In this document: positions 7,515-15,647 of the stretch, in pieces
Layout: every line of letters begins with the position of its first letter
Numbering within the stretch: the first letter of the stretch is position 1
Assembly: GCA_019750135.1 (NCBI GenBank)
Contig: JAIEOV010000045.1
Coordinates: forward strand, 1-64,000
Origin: Reyranella sp.
GTDB lineage: Bacteria; Pseudomonadota; Alphaproteobacteria; Reyranellales; Reyranellaceae
Direction of reading: 5' to 3'
DNA length: 64,000 nucleotides
The notes under the pieces: generated by a model
Told to the model about the DNA's origin: nothing
Seen by the model: the letters and a program-made list of their open reading frames with translations, nothing else
Databases searched by the model: none
Program-made: the position numbers and the translations under genes

Positions 7515-9146
7515 ATGAACGGGGAAGCCAAACCGCGCTTGCGGGCCCGCTTGTCCGCTCTCCGGGGGCGGCGGCCGGCCGATCTGGTGTTGCCGCGAGC
7601 CGTCGAGTTTGCCGCCAAAGGGCTGTTGCGCGAAGGCACGGAGCTGTGGGCGGCCGATCCCCATCTGATCCGTGACGCCATCGAGAAGGTCGAGCAGGCG
7701 TGGGCGCTGGCCGGCGGCGCCGACACGGCCGTTCAGCTTGCGACGATGTACGATCTGGTGAACCGTCACCAGGATGCGCTGGTCGTTCTCAGGGAAGCCT
7801 CGCACGCCGACCCGCACCATGCACTGCTCCGGCATCATGCGGCGATCACGCTGCTCCGGCACGGCACGCCGGACGACGTCGACGACTTCTTCGCCAGCGT
7901 TCTTCGCATCGATCCCGACGATGCCTTTGCCCGGTTCGTCAAGGGCTTCCTCGACAGCTACGATCCCTGGGTCGACCGGCTGGCGTCGGCGATCGACAGC
8001 GCGCGCGACGGACGGCAGCCGTTCGTCATCACGTGCCCCGTGTGGGGGCAGCCCTATTCGAGCTACTTCGTCCGTTATCTCTGCGCCACGCTTCTCGCCA
8101 CCAACAACCTGCCCGAGCTGGCGAAGCGCTATGCGCCGCATGTCGTCATCTTCACGACCGCCGAGACGGAAACATACCTGCGCAGCGAGCCGCTGTTTGC
8201 CCGCCTGGGGGAGTACGCCCAACTCCACTTCATCCACTACAGCGACGCCCAGGTGAATTACGGCAAGGTGATGGAGGCGCACTACGGGCGCGAGAAGGTC
8301 CACTACTCGACGCGCTCGCTGGCGTTCTACTACGCGCGCAGCTGCAAGTTCGTGCTGATGTCCTGCGCCCACTACGTCGCCCTCGCCGCCGGCCGGGCGA
8401 CGGATTCGCTGGTGAGCTGTCAGGTCGCCGATCTCGTCCTGAGCGACTGGGCGCTGCCGCGCATGGCCGACCGGCTGACGGGCGATACCTCCGCCGTGCT
8501 GTTCCATGCCATCCAGGTCCACGGCAAGATCGTCCGCCCGATCCTCGACAACACCGTTCGTCGCGACGACGGCGCGCTCGACATCTCGAGCGAAGCGATC
8601 ACGAAGCTCCTGATCGAGCACATGCCCGAGCGCAACTTCGTCGAGTCCGACCGGCCGCTCGACATCCCGCTCAGGATCTGCTGGCGGGTGGGCGAGGAAG
8701 GCATCCTCGTGCACGGCAATCACTATCATCCGATCGCGCTCCGGCCCGCGAAGTTCGCCCATCCCCTGCGGCTCACGATCGATCCCGTCGACAGCCGGTT
8801 CGTCGATCGGTCTTCGCTGGAACTCGGCAACATCCATCTCGTGCCGGATGCGAGCATCGTCGGACTGTCGGTCGACGACGACCCACTGCTCGACCAGGCG
8901 GAGCGGGGCGGCGGCGCGCGCTCGATCGCCGACTTCGCCCTGTGGCTATGGGGCTACTGGGGCCGCCTGCGGGGAACCTTTTTCCGCCATCCTGTTCGTT
9001 TTGGGCAGCCCGTGACGCTGGATGTGTGGAACCGCACAGAACGTTCCGCGATTGCCATGGTTGATGCCATAGCGAGCCAGGCGGGGGAGCTGGACGCCCA
9101 GCGCGAAACACGAAAGTCGTGGCGCCTGCCGGGCGGTGGGGTATGA
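7515..9146 (+). CDS. Unknown-family protein A: TPR-like N-terminus plus a domain shared with 15648 and 18901
   Basis: A 543-residue soluble protein I cannot assign. Residues about 50-150 are helical and TPR-like (QAWALAGGADTAVQLA, then VLREASHADPHHALLRHHAA). From about residue 170 comes a domain shared with the proteins at 15648 and 18901. The common pattern is C/S-x-V/A-WG, then six or so residues, F-x-x-Y, then L-x-x-NLPxLA, then a beta strand, then L-R-S-x-P-L-F-x-x-L. This copy is the most diverged: it reads VWGQPYSSYFVRYL and TNNLPELAKRY. Near the end it carries VHGNHYHPIAL, comparable to the IHSVFIHPLF segment in the others. It lies upstream of the TylF-PhyH pair. A sugar-transferase-like role is plausible from context but not shown by any catalytic motif I can point to. 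Confidence 0.75.
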   Translation: MNGEAKPRLRARLSALRGRRPADLVLPRAVEFAAKGLLREGTELWAADPHLIRDAIEKVEQAWALAGGADTAVQLATMYDLVNRHQDALVVLREASHADPHHALLRHHAAITLLRHGTPDDVDDFFASVLRIDPDDAFARFVKGFLDSYDPWVDRLASAIDSARDGRQPFVITCPVWGQPYSSYFVRYLCATLLATNNLPELAKRYAPHVVIFTTAETETYLRSEPLFARLGEYAQLHFIHYSDAQVNYGKVMEAHYGREKVHYSTRSLAFYYARSCKFVLMSCAHYVALAAGRATDSLVSCQVADLVLSDWALPRMADRLTGDTSAVLFHAIQVHGKIVRPILDNTVRRDDGALDISSEAITKLLIEHMPERNFVESDRPLDIPLRICWRVGEEGILVHGNHYHPIALRPAKFAHPLRLTIDPVDSRFVDRSSLELGNIHLVPDASIVGLSVDDDPLLDQAERGGGARSIADFALWLWGYWGRLRGTFFRHPVRFGQPVTLDVWNRTERSAIAMVDAIASQAGELDAQRETRKSWRLPGGGV

Positions 9147-9230
9147 CTTGGCCTTGGAAAGGACATCTTTGAGTTTGCGGAGATTATGCAGATTCATTAG
9201 GTGTGCAAAATAGAAGACGGGGTGAGATGG

Positions 9231-9986
9231 ATGCCGGATCAGTTCAGTTTTGATTCCGCGGGTCGTGATCGGCAGTACTGGCAGCGGCTTACGCAGCTGC
9301 AGCATCAGGCCAAGTACACGACCGAGGACATGCTGCGACAGTTCCCGGCATACGTCATGCGGCGGGACATCCCGCGCTTTCTCGCCCACTATGAGCTGTT
9401 CAAGCTGGTCGTCGACCTGCCCGGTTGCGTCGTCGACCTCGGCGTCTATCGCGGCGCCAGCTTCTTCACCTTCTCGAATCTGATGGAATCGTTCTGCCCG
9501 TTCGACCGCTCACGCAAGGTCTTCGGTTTCGACCACTTCGCCGGCTTAACGCAATTCACCGACAAGGACGGCCGTAAGGACGACGGCGTCGCCAAAGTCG
9601 AGGGAGGCTACAAGGCAACGCGCGAGGAGATCGAGACGTTGGTCGAGATCCACAACTCGGACAACATGATCCCCGGAACCAAGCGCTGCATCCTGATCGA
9701 CGGCGACATCAAGGACACGCTGCCGAGGTTCCTCGAGCAGAATCCCGGGTTGAAGATCGCGCTGCTGCACTTCGACATGGATCTGTACGAGCCGACCAAG
9801 GTCGCCATGGAGGCTCTCTATCCGCTCGTGCTCAAGGGCGGTGTGGTATGCTTCGACGAGTATGGCTTGGTGCCATGGGGCGGAGAGACGACCGCGGTCG
9901 ATGAATACTTCGCCTCTCGAGGCGGGACGCCGACGATCAAGAAGTTCCATTTCGCTCAGACGCCGCACGGATATTTCATCAAGTGA
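9231..9986 (+). CDS. TylF/MycF-type O-methyltransferase
   Basis: A 251-residue SAM-dependent methyltransferase of the macrocin O-methyltransferase (TylF) type. Visible signs are VVDLGVYRGASFFTF (SAM-binding glycine motif), VFGFDHFAG, ILIDGDIKDTLP, LLHFDMDLYEPTKVA (metal-binding aspartates) and VVCFDEYGLVPWGGETTAVDEYF. I chose the ATG at 9231 because GGGGTGAG lies just ahead of it; a GTG at 9201 is in frame but lacks a site. The stop overlaps the GTG start of the PhyH gene (GTGA). A close paralogue lies at 17162-17938, also next to a PhyH gene. Known members methylate sugar hydroxyls, so a deoxy-sugar or glycan hydroxyl is the likely target. Confidence 0.9.
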   Translation: MPDQFSFDSAGRDRQYWQRLTQLQHQAKYTTEDMLRQFPAYVMRRDIPRFLAHYELFKLVVDLPGCVVDLGVYRGASFFTFSNLMESFCPFDRSRKVFGFDHFAGLTQFTDKDGRKDDGVAKVEGGYKATREEIETLVEIHNSDNMIPGTKRCILIDGDIKDTLPRFLEQNPGLKIALLHFDMDLYEPTKVAMEALYPLVLKGGVVCFDEYGLVPWGGETTAVDEYFASRGGTPTIKKFHFAQTPHGYFIK

Positions 9987-10849
9987 CCGACGTTCAGGAC
10001 TTCACCTTCGAGGCGAACGCGGATGCCGAACGGCTTCGCCGCGCATTCGAGGCGCAGGGCGTCGTCGTCATCAAGAATCTCGTCACCAAGGAGAGGCTGG
10101 GCGAACAGCGGGCGGCGGTGAACCGGCTGCTGGCGATCAAGCTGCAGCGCCTCGGCCATTCGCCGATCAGCGACGACATCGACGAAAACCTCAACGCCCT
10201 GGTGACGCTCGACCAGGGCCACGCCATGGACATCATCCGGGCGGTCAAGGATTCGCCGTTCTTCTACGGCATCCTGGCCGACGCCAAGTTGCACGAGATC
10301 TGTCGGGCCTGCCTCAACTGCGAGACCCTGCTGTCGATCCACGACATCGCGCAGTTCCGCATCGATCCGCCGAACCACGACGAGCGGAATTTCGAATGGC
10401 ACCAGGACTTCCAGTACAACGTGATGTCGATGAACTCGGCTACGGTCTGGTACCCGCTCAAGCGCGTCGCCGAGGAGATGGGGCCGCTGGCTGTGGTTCC
10501 CGGCAGCCATCGCACGATCGTGCCGGTCGAGATGAACTTCCAGGGCCACAAGCCCGGCTCCGGCCTGATGCACGCCGTGCTGCGCTTCGAGGTCGATGAG
10601 CGCGAAGCGGAGCGCAAGGCCGTGGTCCTGTGCCCGATCGAGGAGGGCGACGTCGTCGTCTTCCATTCCCTGATGCTCCATCGCAGCGGCGCCAACCGGT
10701 CGAACCGGTCGCGCTGGACGGTCAACCCGCGGTTCGGCGATGCCGCCGACCCGGCCTTCGCCGACCGCGGCTGGCTGGCCGTGCGCGACAGGACCCAGAC
10801 GGCGTTTGCCCAGTACTATCCGGAGTACGTGAAGGTATCGGGCAGTTGA
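9983..10849 (+). CDS. Phytanoyl-CoA dioxygenase-family (PhyH) Fe(II)/2-oxoglutarate oxygenase
   Basis: A 288-residue PhyH-family protein. The iron-binding HxD is in FEWHQDFQYN, the distal His in LMLHRSGANRS, and the 2-oxoglutarate-binding Arg probably in RSRWTVNPRF. FEAQGVVVIKNLVTKE is the usual N-terminal strand-helix of the family. It should hydroxylate or oxidise a C-H bond using Fe(II), O2 and 2-oxoglutarate. The GTG start is fused to the TylF stop (GTGA), so the oxygenase and methyltransferase are made together. Hydroxylation followed by O-methylation of the same sugar position is an attractive inference. One of five PhyH-like genes in this window. Confidence 0.9.
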   Translation: MTDVQDFTFEANADAERLRRAFEAQGVVVIKNLVTKERLGEQRAAVNRLLAIKLQRLGHSPISDDIDENLNALVTLDQGHAMDIIRAVKDSPFFYGILADAKLHEICRACLNCETLLSIHDIAQFRIDPPNHDERNFEWHQDFQYNVMSMNSATVWYPLKRVAEEMGPLAVVPGSHRTIVPVEMNFQGHKPGSGLMHAVLRFEVDEREAERKAVVLCPIEEGDVVVFHSLMLHRSGANRSNRSRWTVNPRFGDAADPAFADRGWLAVRDRTQTAFAQYYPEYVKVSGS

Positions 10850-10895
10850 GGCGTTGCTTGGACGGGGCGGGAGTATCGAGTTGGTCGAGGGGAGG

Positions 10896-12137
10896 ATGAA
10901 TAACGTGCGGCAGTGTTGCCTGTGCGGCGGCAAGGACCTTGTTCCCCTGTTCAAGCTCGATAGTCTTCCGATCTCGCATTACCTCAGGAAGAAGCTCGAC
11001 GATCCGGATCCCCGCTTCACCGTCGGCTTCGAATGCTGCAAGAGCTGCGGCCTGCTGCAGATCGTCGACGCCATCCCGGCCGACCTGATCTACAGCCAGG
11101 CCGACACCTACACGACCGGTTTCCAGCGGCCGCGGCATCTCGAGGACCTGATCACCACGGCGGTCGCCCGGTGCGACCCGGGCAGCGCGATCGACGTCGG
11201 TTGCAACGACGGCGCGCTGATGGAAGCGCTCGGCCGCGCCGGCTACACCACGGTCGTCGGCCTCGAGCCCAATGCCATCGCCGCGGAGATCGCGCGCAAG
11301 AAGGGCCACAAGGTCTACACCAGCTATCTCGACCAGAAGGCAGCGGACGACATCGTCGCCGAGTGCGGCCGTTTCGACGCGCTCTATCTGCGCCACGTCG
11401 TCGAGCATGTCAGCGACCTCGAGCGGTTCTTTGCCGCGGTCCGCACGTTGCTCAATCCGGAGGGCCTGCTGATCCTCGAACTGCCCGACGTCGAGGAGGG
11501 CTTCGCGCTCGGCAGCCCGGCCATCCTGTGGGAAGAGCACGTCAACTACTTCACCCAGGCATTGGCCGAATACATGCTTTGCCGCTTCGGCTTCCGCGTG
11601 CTCGACCGGCGCAAATACGTCTTCGGCGGCGGTTCCTTCGCCTTCGTGGCGCAGATGGAGGCGGCCCCGGCGGCGGCGACGGCCGGCCGCCCCGATTCCG
11701 CGCCGACGGTCGCCTTGCTGCAGGATTTCGTCGCCCGCATGCAGCGCCAGAAGCAGGAGCTGTCGAGCCTCGTCTCGCAGGCCCGATCGGCCGGCTATAA
11801 GGTCGTGATGTACGGCGCGGCGCCGCGGTCGTGCCTGATGGTGTCGGTCTGCCAGATCGCCGATATGATCGATTTCGTGGTCGACGATCGGCAGGATATA
11901 CAGGACCGGCTCATGCCCGGGACGCAGCTCTTCGTTCGACCGCTGGACACGCTTGCCGGCACGACGGGCGACAAGCTGCTGTGCCTGCTGGGCGTGGGAT
12001 CGGAGAACGAGTTCAAGGTGCGCGCGAAGCTCGAGAAGGCGGTCGGGGCGAAGCTCGCCTATGTCAGTCTGTTTCCGCCACGCAACACGCTGGACAGCGT
12101 CGACGACGCGCGGCGAGCGATCGCCGCCCACAAGTGA
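10896..12137 (+). CDS. Sugar C-methyltransferase (zinc-binding N-domain, SAM core, C-terminal Rossmann domain)
   Basis: A 413-residue protein with the three-part layout of sugar 3-C-methyltransferases such as TylC3/NovU. It has an N-terminal zinc-type domain (CCLCGG about residues 7-12 and CCKSCGLLQ about 48-56), a SAM-binding core (AIDVGCNDGALMEALG, HVVEHVSDLERFF), and a C-terminal domain (VVMYGAAPRSC, IDFVVDDRQDIQDRLMPG). The length matches the family (about 410). The start is uncertain: GGAGG directly abuts the ATG at 10896 and is better spaced for a GTG at 10905, while a TTG at 10854 lacks a site. It precedes two DegT aminotransferase-type genes, which suggests a C-methylated aminosugar; that is inference. 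Confidence 0.87.
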   Translation: MNNVRQCCLCGGKDLVPLFKLDSLPISHYLRKKLDDPDPRFTVGFECCKSCGLLQIVDAIPADLIYSQADTYTTGFQRPRHLEDLITTAVARCDPGSAIDVGCNDGALMEALGRAGYTTVVGLEPNAIAAEIARKKGHKVYTSYLDQKAADDIVAECGRFDALYLRHVVEHVSDLERFFAAVRTLLNPEGLLILELPDVEEGFALGSPAILWEEHVNYFTQALAEYMLCRFGFRVLDRRKYVFGGGSFAFVAQMEAAPAAATAGRPDSAPTVALLQDFVARMQRQKQELSSLVSQARSAGYKVVMYGAAPRSCLMVSVCQIADMIDFVVDDRQDIQDRLMPGTQLFVRPLDTLAGTTGDKLLCLLGVGSENEFKVRAKLEKAVGAKLAYVSLFPPRNTLDSVDDARRAIAAHK

Positions 12138-12150
12138 GGATGACCGGAGA

Positions 12151-13293
12151 ATGTCGCGTATAGACCTGCCAGCCCAGCCCAACGGCTACAAGGTTCAGTG
12201 GTCCTACCTGCCCAAGCAGTTCAGCGCCGAGAACATCGAGGAGATCCTCGACCTGTTCCGCAAGTTCGTGCCGACGGGCGATTTCACGCTGGGCAAGCCG
12301 GTCCGCGAGTTCGAGGAGAAGTTCGCCGCCATGATCGGCACGCGCCATTCGATCGGCGTGAACTCGGGCACCGATGCGATCAAGCTCGGGCTGAAGGCGC
12401 TGGGCGTCGGTCCGGGAGACGAGGTGATCACGACGGCCAACACCTTCATCGCCACGGTGGGGGCGATCGGCGAGCTGTTCGCGAAGCCGGTGTTCGTCGA
12501 CTGCACCGACAATTTCTGCATGGATGTGAGCCAGGTCGAGGCCAGGATCACCAAGAAGACCAAGGCGATCGTGCCGGTCCACCTTGCCGGCCAGATGACA
12601 GACATGCCGGCCCTGATGGAGATCGCCAAGAAGCACAATCTCCCGGTCGTCGAGGATTCCTGCCAGTGCATCCTGGGCAACATCGACGGCAAGAACTCGG
12701 GCACCTATGGCCGCTCGGGCGCTTTCTCGCTGCATCCGCTCAAGAACCTCAACGTCTGGTCCGACGGCGGCATGATCGTGACCGACGACGACGATTTCGC
12801 CACCGAGCTGCGCCAGCTGCGCAATCACGGCCTCGCCGGCCGTGACAGCGTGGTCCGCATGGGCTGCAATTCCAGGCTCGATTCGATCCAGGCGGTGGTC
12901 GGCAACTGGCTGATCCCGCAGGTCCATTTCATCACCGACACCCGCATCAAGAACGCCGCCTATCTCGACCGTGCGCTCGGCCGCATTCCCGGCATCAAGC
13001 TGCCGCAGCGCTTCAACGACCGGAAGCTGGTGTTCCACCTCTACATCGTGTTCGCCGAGCGTCGCGACGAGCTGGTCGCCCATTGCAAGAAGCAGGGCGT
13101 CGAGGTGAAGGTGCACTATCCGGTGCCGCTCTATCAGCAGGAAGGCCTGCGCCAGTACGGCTACAAGGCGGGTGATTTCCCCGTGACGGACCGCCACGCC
13201 GCGACGATGATCTCGTTTCCTGCGCACGAGCATCTGACCGAGGAGCAGCTCGCGTATACCGTCCAGACGGTCGAAGAGTTCTATGGGGCTTGA
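12151..13293 (+). CDS. DegT/DnrJ/EryC1/StrS-family PLP-dependent sugar aminotransferase (first of a pair)
   Basis: A 380-residue PLP enzyme of the DegT family. NSGTDAIKLGL (71-81) binds the phosphate, VVEDSCQ (about 166-172) holds the PLP-pairing Asp, and Lys198 in SLHPLKNLN is the Schiff-base lysine, so this is an aminotransferase-type member rather than a dehydrase. These enzymes transfer an amino group from glutamate to a keto-sugar nucleotide. The family usually has EDAAQA where this one has EDSCQC, which may mark a subgroup. The ATG at 12151 follows GGAGA directly. The next gene is a paralogue starting right after this stop; the two may act at different keto positions or form a pair. Confidence 0.9.
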   Translation: MSRIDLPAQPNGYKVQWSYLPKQFSAENIEEILDLFRKFVPTGDFTLGKPVREFEEKFAAMIGTRHSIGVNSGTDAIKLGLKALGVGPGDEVITTANTFIATVGAIGELFAKPVFVDCTDNFCMDVSQVEARITKKTKAIVPVHLAGQMTDMPALMEIAKKHNLPVVEDSCQCILGNIDGKNSGTYGRSGAFSLHPLKNLNVWSDGGMIVTDDDDFATELRQLRNHGLAGRDSVVRMGCNSRLDSIQAVVGNWLIPQVHFITDTRIKNAAYLDRALGRIPGIKLPQRFNDRKLVFHLYIVFAERRDELVAHCKKQGVEVKVHYPVPLYQQEGLRQYGYKAGDFPVTDRHAATMISFPAHEHLTEEQLAYTVQTVEEFYGA

Positions 13294-13294
13294 G

Positions 13295-14407
13295 ATGGCG
13301 AAGCACAACATTCCCTACGTCAACCTGCCGGCCCAGGGCCGCGACCAGATGGAGGATCTGAAGAAGATCTTCGAGCAGGTCGTGCTGAAGGGCTCGTTCG
13401 TCGGCACCCACGACGACCTGGCGGCGCTGGAGAAGCGGCTGGCCGAGTATTGCGGCACGGCCGAGGCGGTCGCGCTCAACTCGGGCACCGATGCGCTGCT
13501 GCTGGCGATGAAGATCGCGGGCGTGGGCGAGGGCGACGAGGTCATCACACCGCCCAACTCCTTCGTGGCCTCGACCGCCACCATCGTCCAACTCGGCGCC
13601 AAGCCGGTGTTCGCCGACGTGCTGGCCGACCAGAACATCGACCCCGAGAAGATCGCCAAGGCGATCACGCCGCGCACCAAGGCGATCATGCCGGTCCATC
13701 TCACCGGCCGCGTCTGCCAGATGGACGAGATCATGGAGCTCGCCAACCGGCACGGCCTGGTCGTGATCGAGGATGCCGCCCAGGCGGTCGGCTCGATGTA
13801 CAAGGGCCGGCTCGCGGGCGCGATCGGCCATTTCGGCTGCTTCTCGGCTCATCCGCTCAAGAACCTGAACGCGCTGGGCGACGGCGGCTTCGTCACCACC
13901 AACGACAAGGTCGCAGCCGATCGCATGCGCCGCCTGCGTGCCCACGGCATGGCCGACCGGGCGACCATCGAGGAATGGGGCATGGTCTCGCGCATGGACA
14001 CGCTGCAGGCGGCGATCCTGAGCTACCGCCTTGAGAAGCTGCCGGACGTGATCGCCAAGCGGCGCGACAATGCGGCGCTCTACCAGAAGCTGCTGCATCA
14101 CGAGCGCATGTACGTGCCGACCTGCCGCAACGAGGAGTACAACACCTTCCACACCTTCGTCGTCCAGGTCGACAAGCGCGACGAGCTGCAGGCGCATCTC
14201 CGGGAGATCGGCATCAAGACGGCGATCCACTATCCGGTGCCGATCCATCTGCAGCCGGCGGCGCGTGCGCTCGGGCACAAGGCGGGCGACTTCCCGATGA
14301 CGGAGCGCCAGGCAGAGCGCATCCTGACGCTGCCGGTGAACCAGTACATGAGCCGGACCGACGTCGAGACCGTGGCGAGCGAGGTCCTGGCCTTTCTCGA
14401 CCGCTGA
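13295..14407 (+). CDS. DegT/DnrJ/EryC1/StrS-family PLP-dependent sugar aminotransferase (second of a pair)
   Basis: A 370-residue DegT-family enzyme with LNSGTDALLLAM (phosphate binding), VVIEDAAQAVGS (PLP Asp) and Schiff-base Lys189 in SAHPLKNLN. It is clearly a tandem paralogue of the preceding protein, sharing the FxxHPLKNLN-x-x-x-DGG segment and the C-terminal VHYPVPL/IHYPVPI segment. I chose the ATG at 13295, one base past the upstream stop; an ATG at 13283 would overlap by 11 bp and adds four residues. A sugar amination role is known for the family; the substrate and regiochemistry are not evident. Confidence 0.9.
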   Translation: MAKHNIPYVNLPAQGRDQMEDLKKIFEQVVLKGSFVGTHDDLAALEKRLAEYCGTAEAVALNSGTDALLLAMKIAGVGEGDEVITPPNSFVASTATIVQLGAKPVFADVLADQNIDPEKIAKAITPRTKAIMPVHLTGRVCQMDEIMELANRHGLVVIEDAAQAVGSMYKGRLAGAIGHFGCFSAHPLKNLNALGDGGFVTTNDKVAADRMRRLRAHGMADRATIEEWGMVSRMDTLQAAILSYRLEKLPDVIAKRRDNAALYQKLLHHERMYVPTCRNEEYNTFHTFVVQVDKRDELQAHLREIGIKTAIHYPVPIHLQPAARALGHKAGDFPMTERQAERILTLPVNQYMSRTDVETVASEVLAFLDR

Positions 14408-14416
14408 AATGGTCCC

Positions 14417-15583
14417 GTGACCGCCTGTCATATCTGCGGCTCGCCGAAGCTCGAGCCACTCGTCCAGAAGGGAAGACCGTTCCGGCTGGTGTCGTCCGAC
14501 GTCCAGCCCGTGGTCGGCGCGGCGGAATACTCGCTGTGCTCGAACTGCCTGGCCGTGCAGAAGACGGCGACGCCGGCCTGGCAGGCCATGGCCGAGCAGA
14601 TCTACACCAGCTACGACATCAATCATCAGAGCCAGGGCGCGGAGCCCACGATCTTCGACTCGGCCAAGGGCAGCGGCCCGCGTTCGCTGATCCTGCTGCG
14701 CAACTTCCTGGATACGGGAGAGCTGGCGGAGGAGGGGCGGCTGCTCGATTTCGGCTGCTCCAACGGCAACCTGATCAAGAGTTTCCACAGCTTGCGTCCA
14801 CGCTGGAAGCTCTCGGGCGCCGAGCTGTACGACCAGTGGAAGGAGACGGTGCTGGCGCTGCCCGGCGTCGAAGCCTTCTACGTCGGCGCCAATCCGGCCT
14901 ATAGCGGGCGCTTCGACGTCATTTCGCTGTCGCATGTGCTGGAGCACATTCCCGACCCGATCCCCTTCCTGAAGGCGATGTCGGCCCACCTCGCGCCGGG
15001 CGGTCGGCTGCTGCTGGCCCTGCCCAACCTGCGGCAGAACCCCAGCGACCTGGTCATCGCCGACCATTGCAGCCATTTCGACGAGGACAGCTTGGCCTAT
15101 GTCGTGGGCAAGGCGGGGCTCGGCATCGAGCTCTTGTCGACGACCATGCTGCCCAAGGAACTGGTCGCCGTGCTGTCGCTGGCGCGGCCGGCGCGCGTGC
15201 CGGATGTCGCCAGCGCCGAGGCCGAGGCGCGCCGTGCCGGCACCAAGGCGCGCTGCCTGTTCTATTTCGAGATGCTCGACGAGGTGCGGCGGAGCGCCAG
15301 GGCGTGCGCGCGCGAAGGCCGGCCGTTCGGCATCATGGGATCGTCGATCGCGGCGTGCTGGACGCAGCTAGAGCTCGAGGGCAAGGCGGACTTCTTCGTC
15401 GACGAGGACCAGAACCGCATCGGCCACCAGCTGATGGGCTGCCCGATCGTGGCGCCGGCCGCGGCGCCGGCCGGGGCGGTGATCTTCATCCCGATGTCGG
15501 TCGCCGTCGCCCACAAGATCATCGAGCGCTGGAAGCAACTCCCGGTCGATTTTCGCTACGAGCCTACGAACCGGCCGGGCTAG
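14417..15583 (+). CDS. Zinc-domain SAM methyltransferase, C-methyltransferase-like
   Basis: A 388-residue protein starting at GTG. An N-terminal Cys4-like unit (CHICGS, later CSNCLAVQK) precedes a SAM-binding core (LLDFGCSNGNLIKSF; SLSHVLEHIPDPIPFL) and a C-terminal Rossmann-like piece (FGIMGSSIAACWTQL, DFFVDEDQNRIGHQLMG). It resembles the sugar C-methyltransferase at 10896 in domain order but is diverged. It lies 9 bp after the second DegT gene, so the block from 10896 to 15583 reads as one operon: methyltransferase, two aminotransferases, methyltransferase. C- versus O- or N-methylation cannot be decided from sequence. Confidence 0.82.
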   Translation: MTACHICGSPKLEPLVQKGRPFRLVSSDVQPVVGAAEYSLCSNCLAVQKTATPAWQAMAEQIYTSYDINHQSQGAEPTIFDSAKGSGPRSLILLRNFLDTGELAEEGRLLDFGCSNGNLIKSFHSLRPRWKLSGAELYDQWKETVLALPGVEAFYVGANPAYSGRFDVISLSHVLEHIPDPIPFLKAMSAHLAPGGRLLLALPNLRQNPSDLVIADHCSHFDEDSLAYVVGKAGLGIELLSTTMLPKELVAVLSLARPARVPDVASAEAEARRAGTKARCLFYFEMLDEVRRSARACAREGRPFGIMGSSIAACWTQLELEGKADFFVDEDQNRIGHQLMGCPIVAPAAAPAGAVIFIPMSVAVAHKIIERWKQLPVDFRYEPTNRPG

Positions 15584-15647
15584 CACCGCCGCGATTTATG
15601 ACTTAAATAGCGGTCATCGACTTCAGCAGGGTGGATTTGACAGCGGC

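Noticed and set aside
12151..14407. The two tandem DegT genes as RfbH-type 3-dehydrases
   Set aside because: Both keep the Schiff-base Lys (HPLKNLN), whereas the dehydrase at 26376 has His at that position and a cysteine cluster.
13013..15076. A 687-codon open frame on the minus strand
   Set aside because: Antisense to the second DegT gene and the methyltransferase at 14417, whose catalytic motifs are intact.
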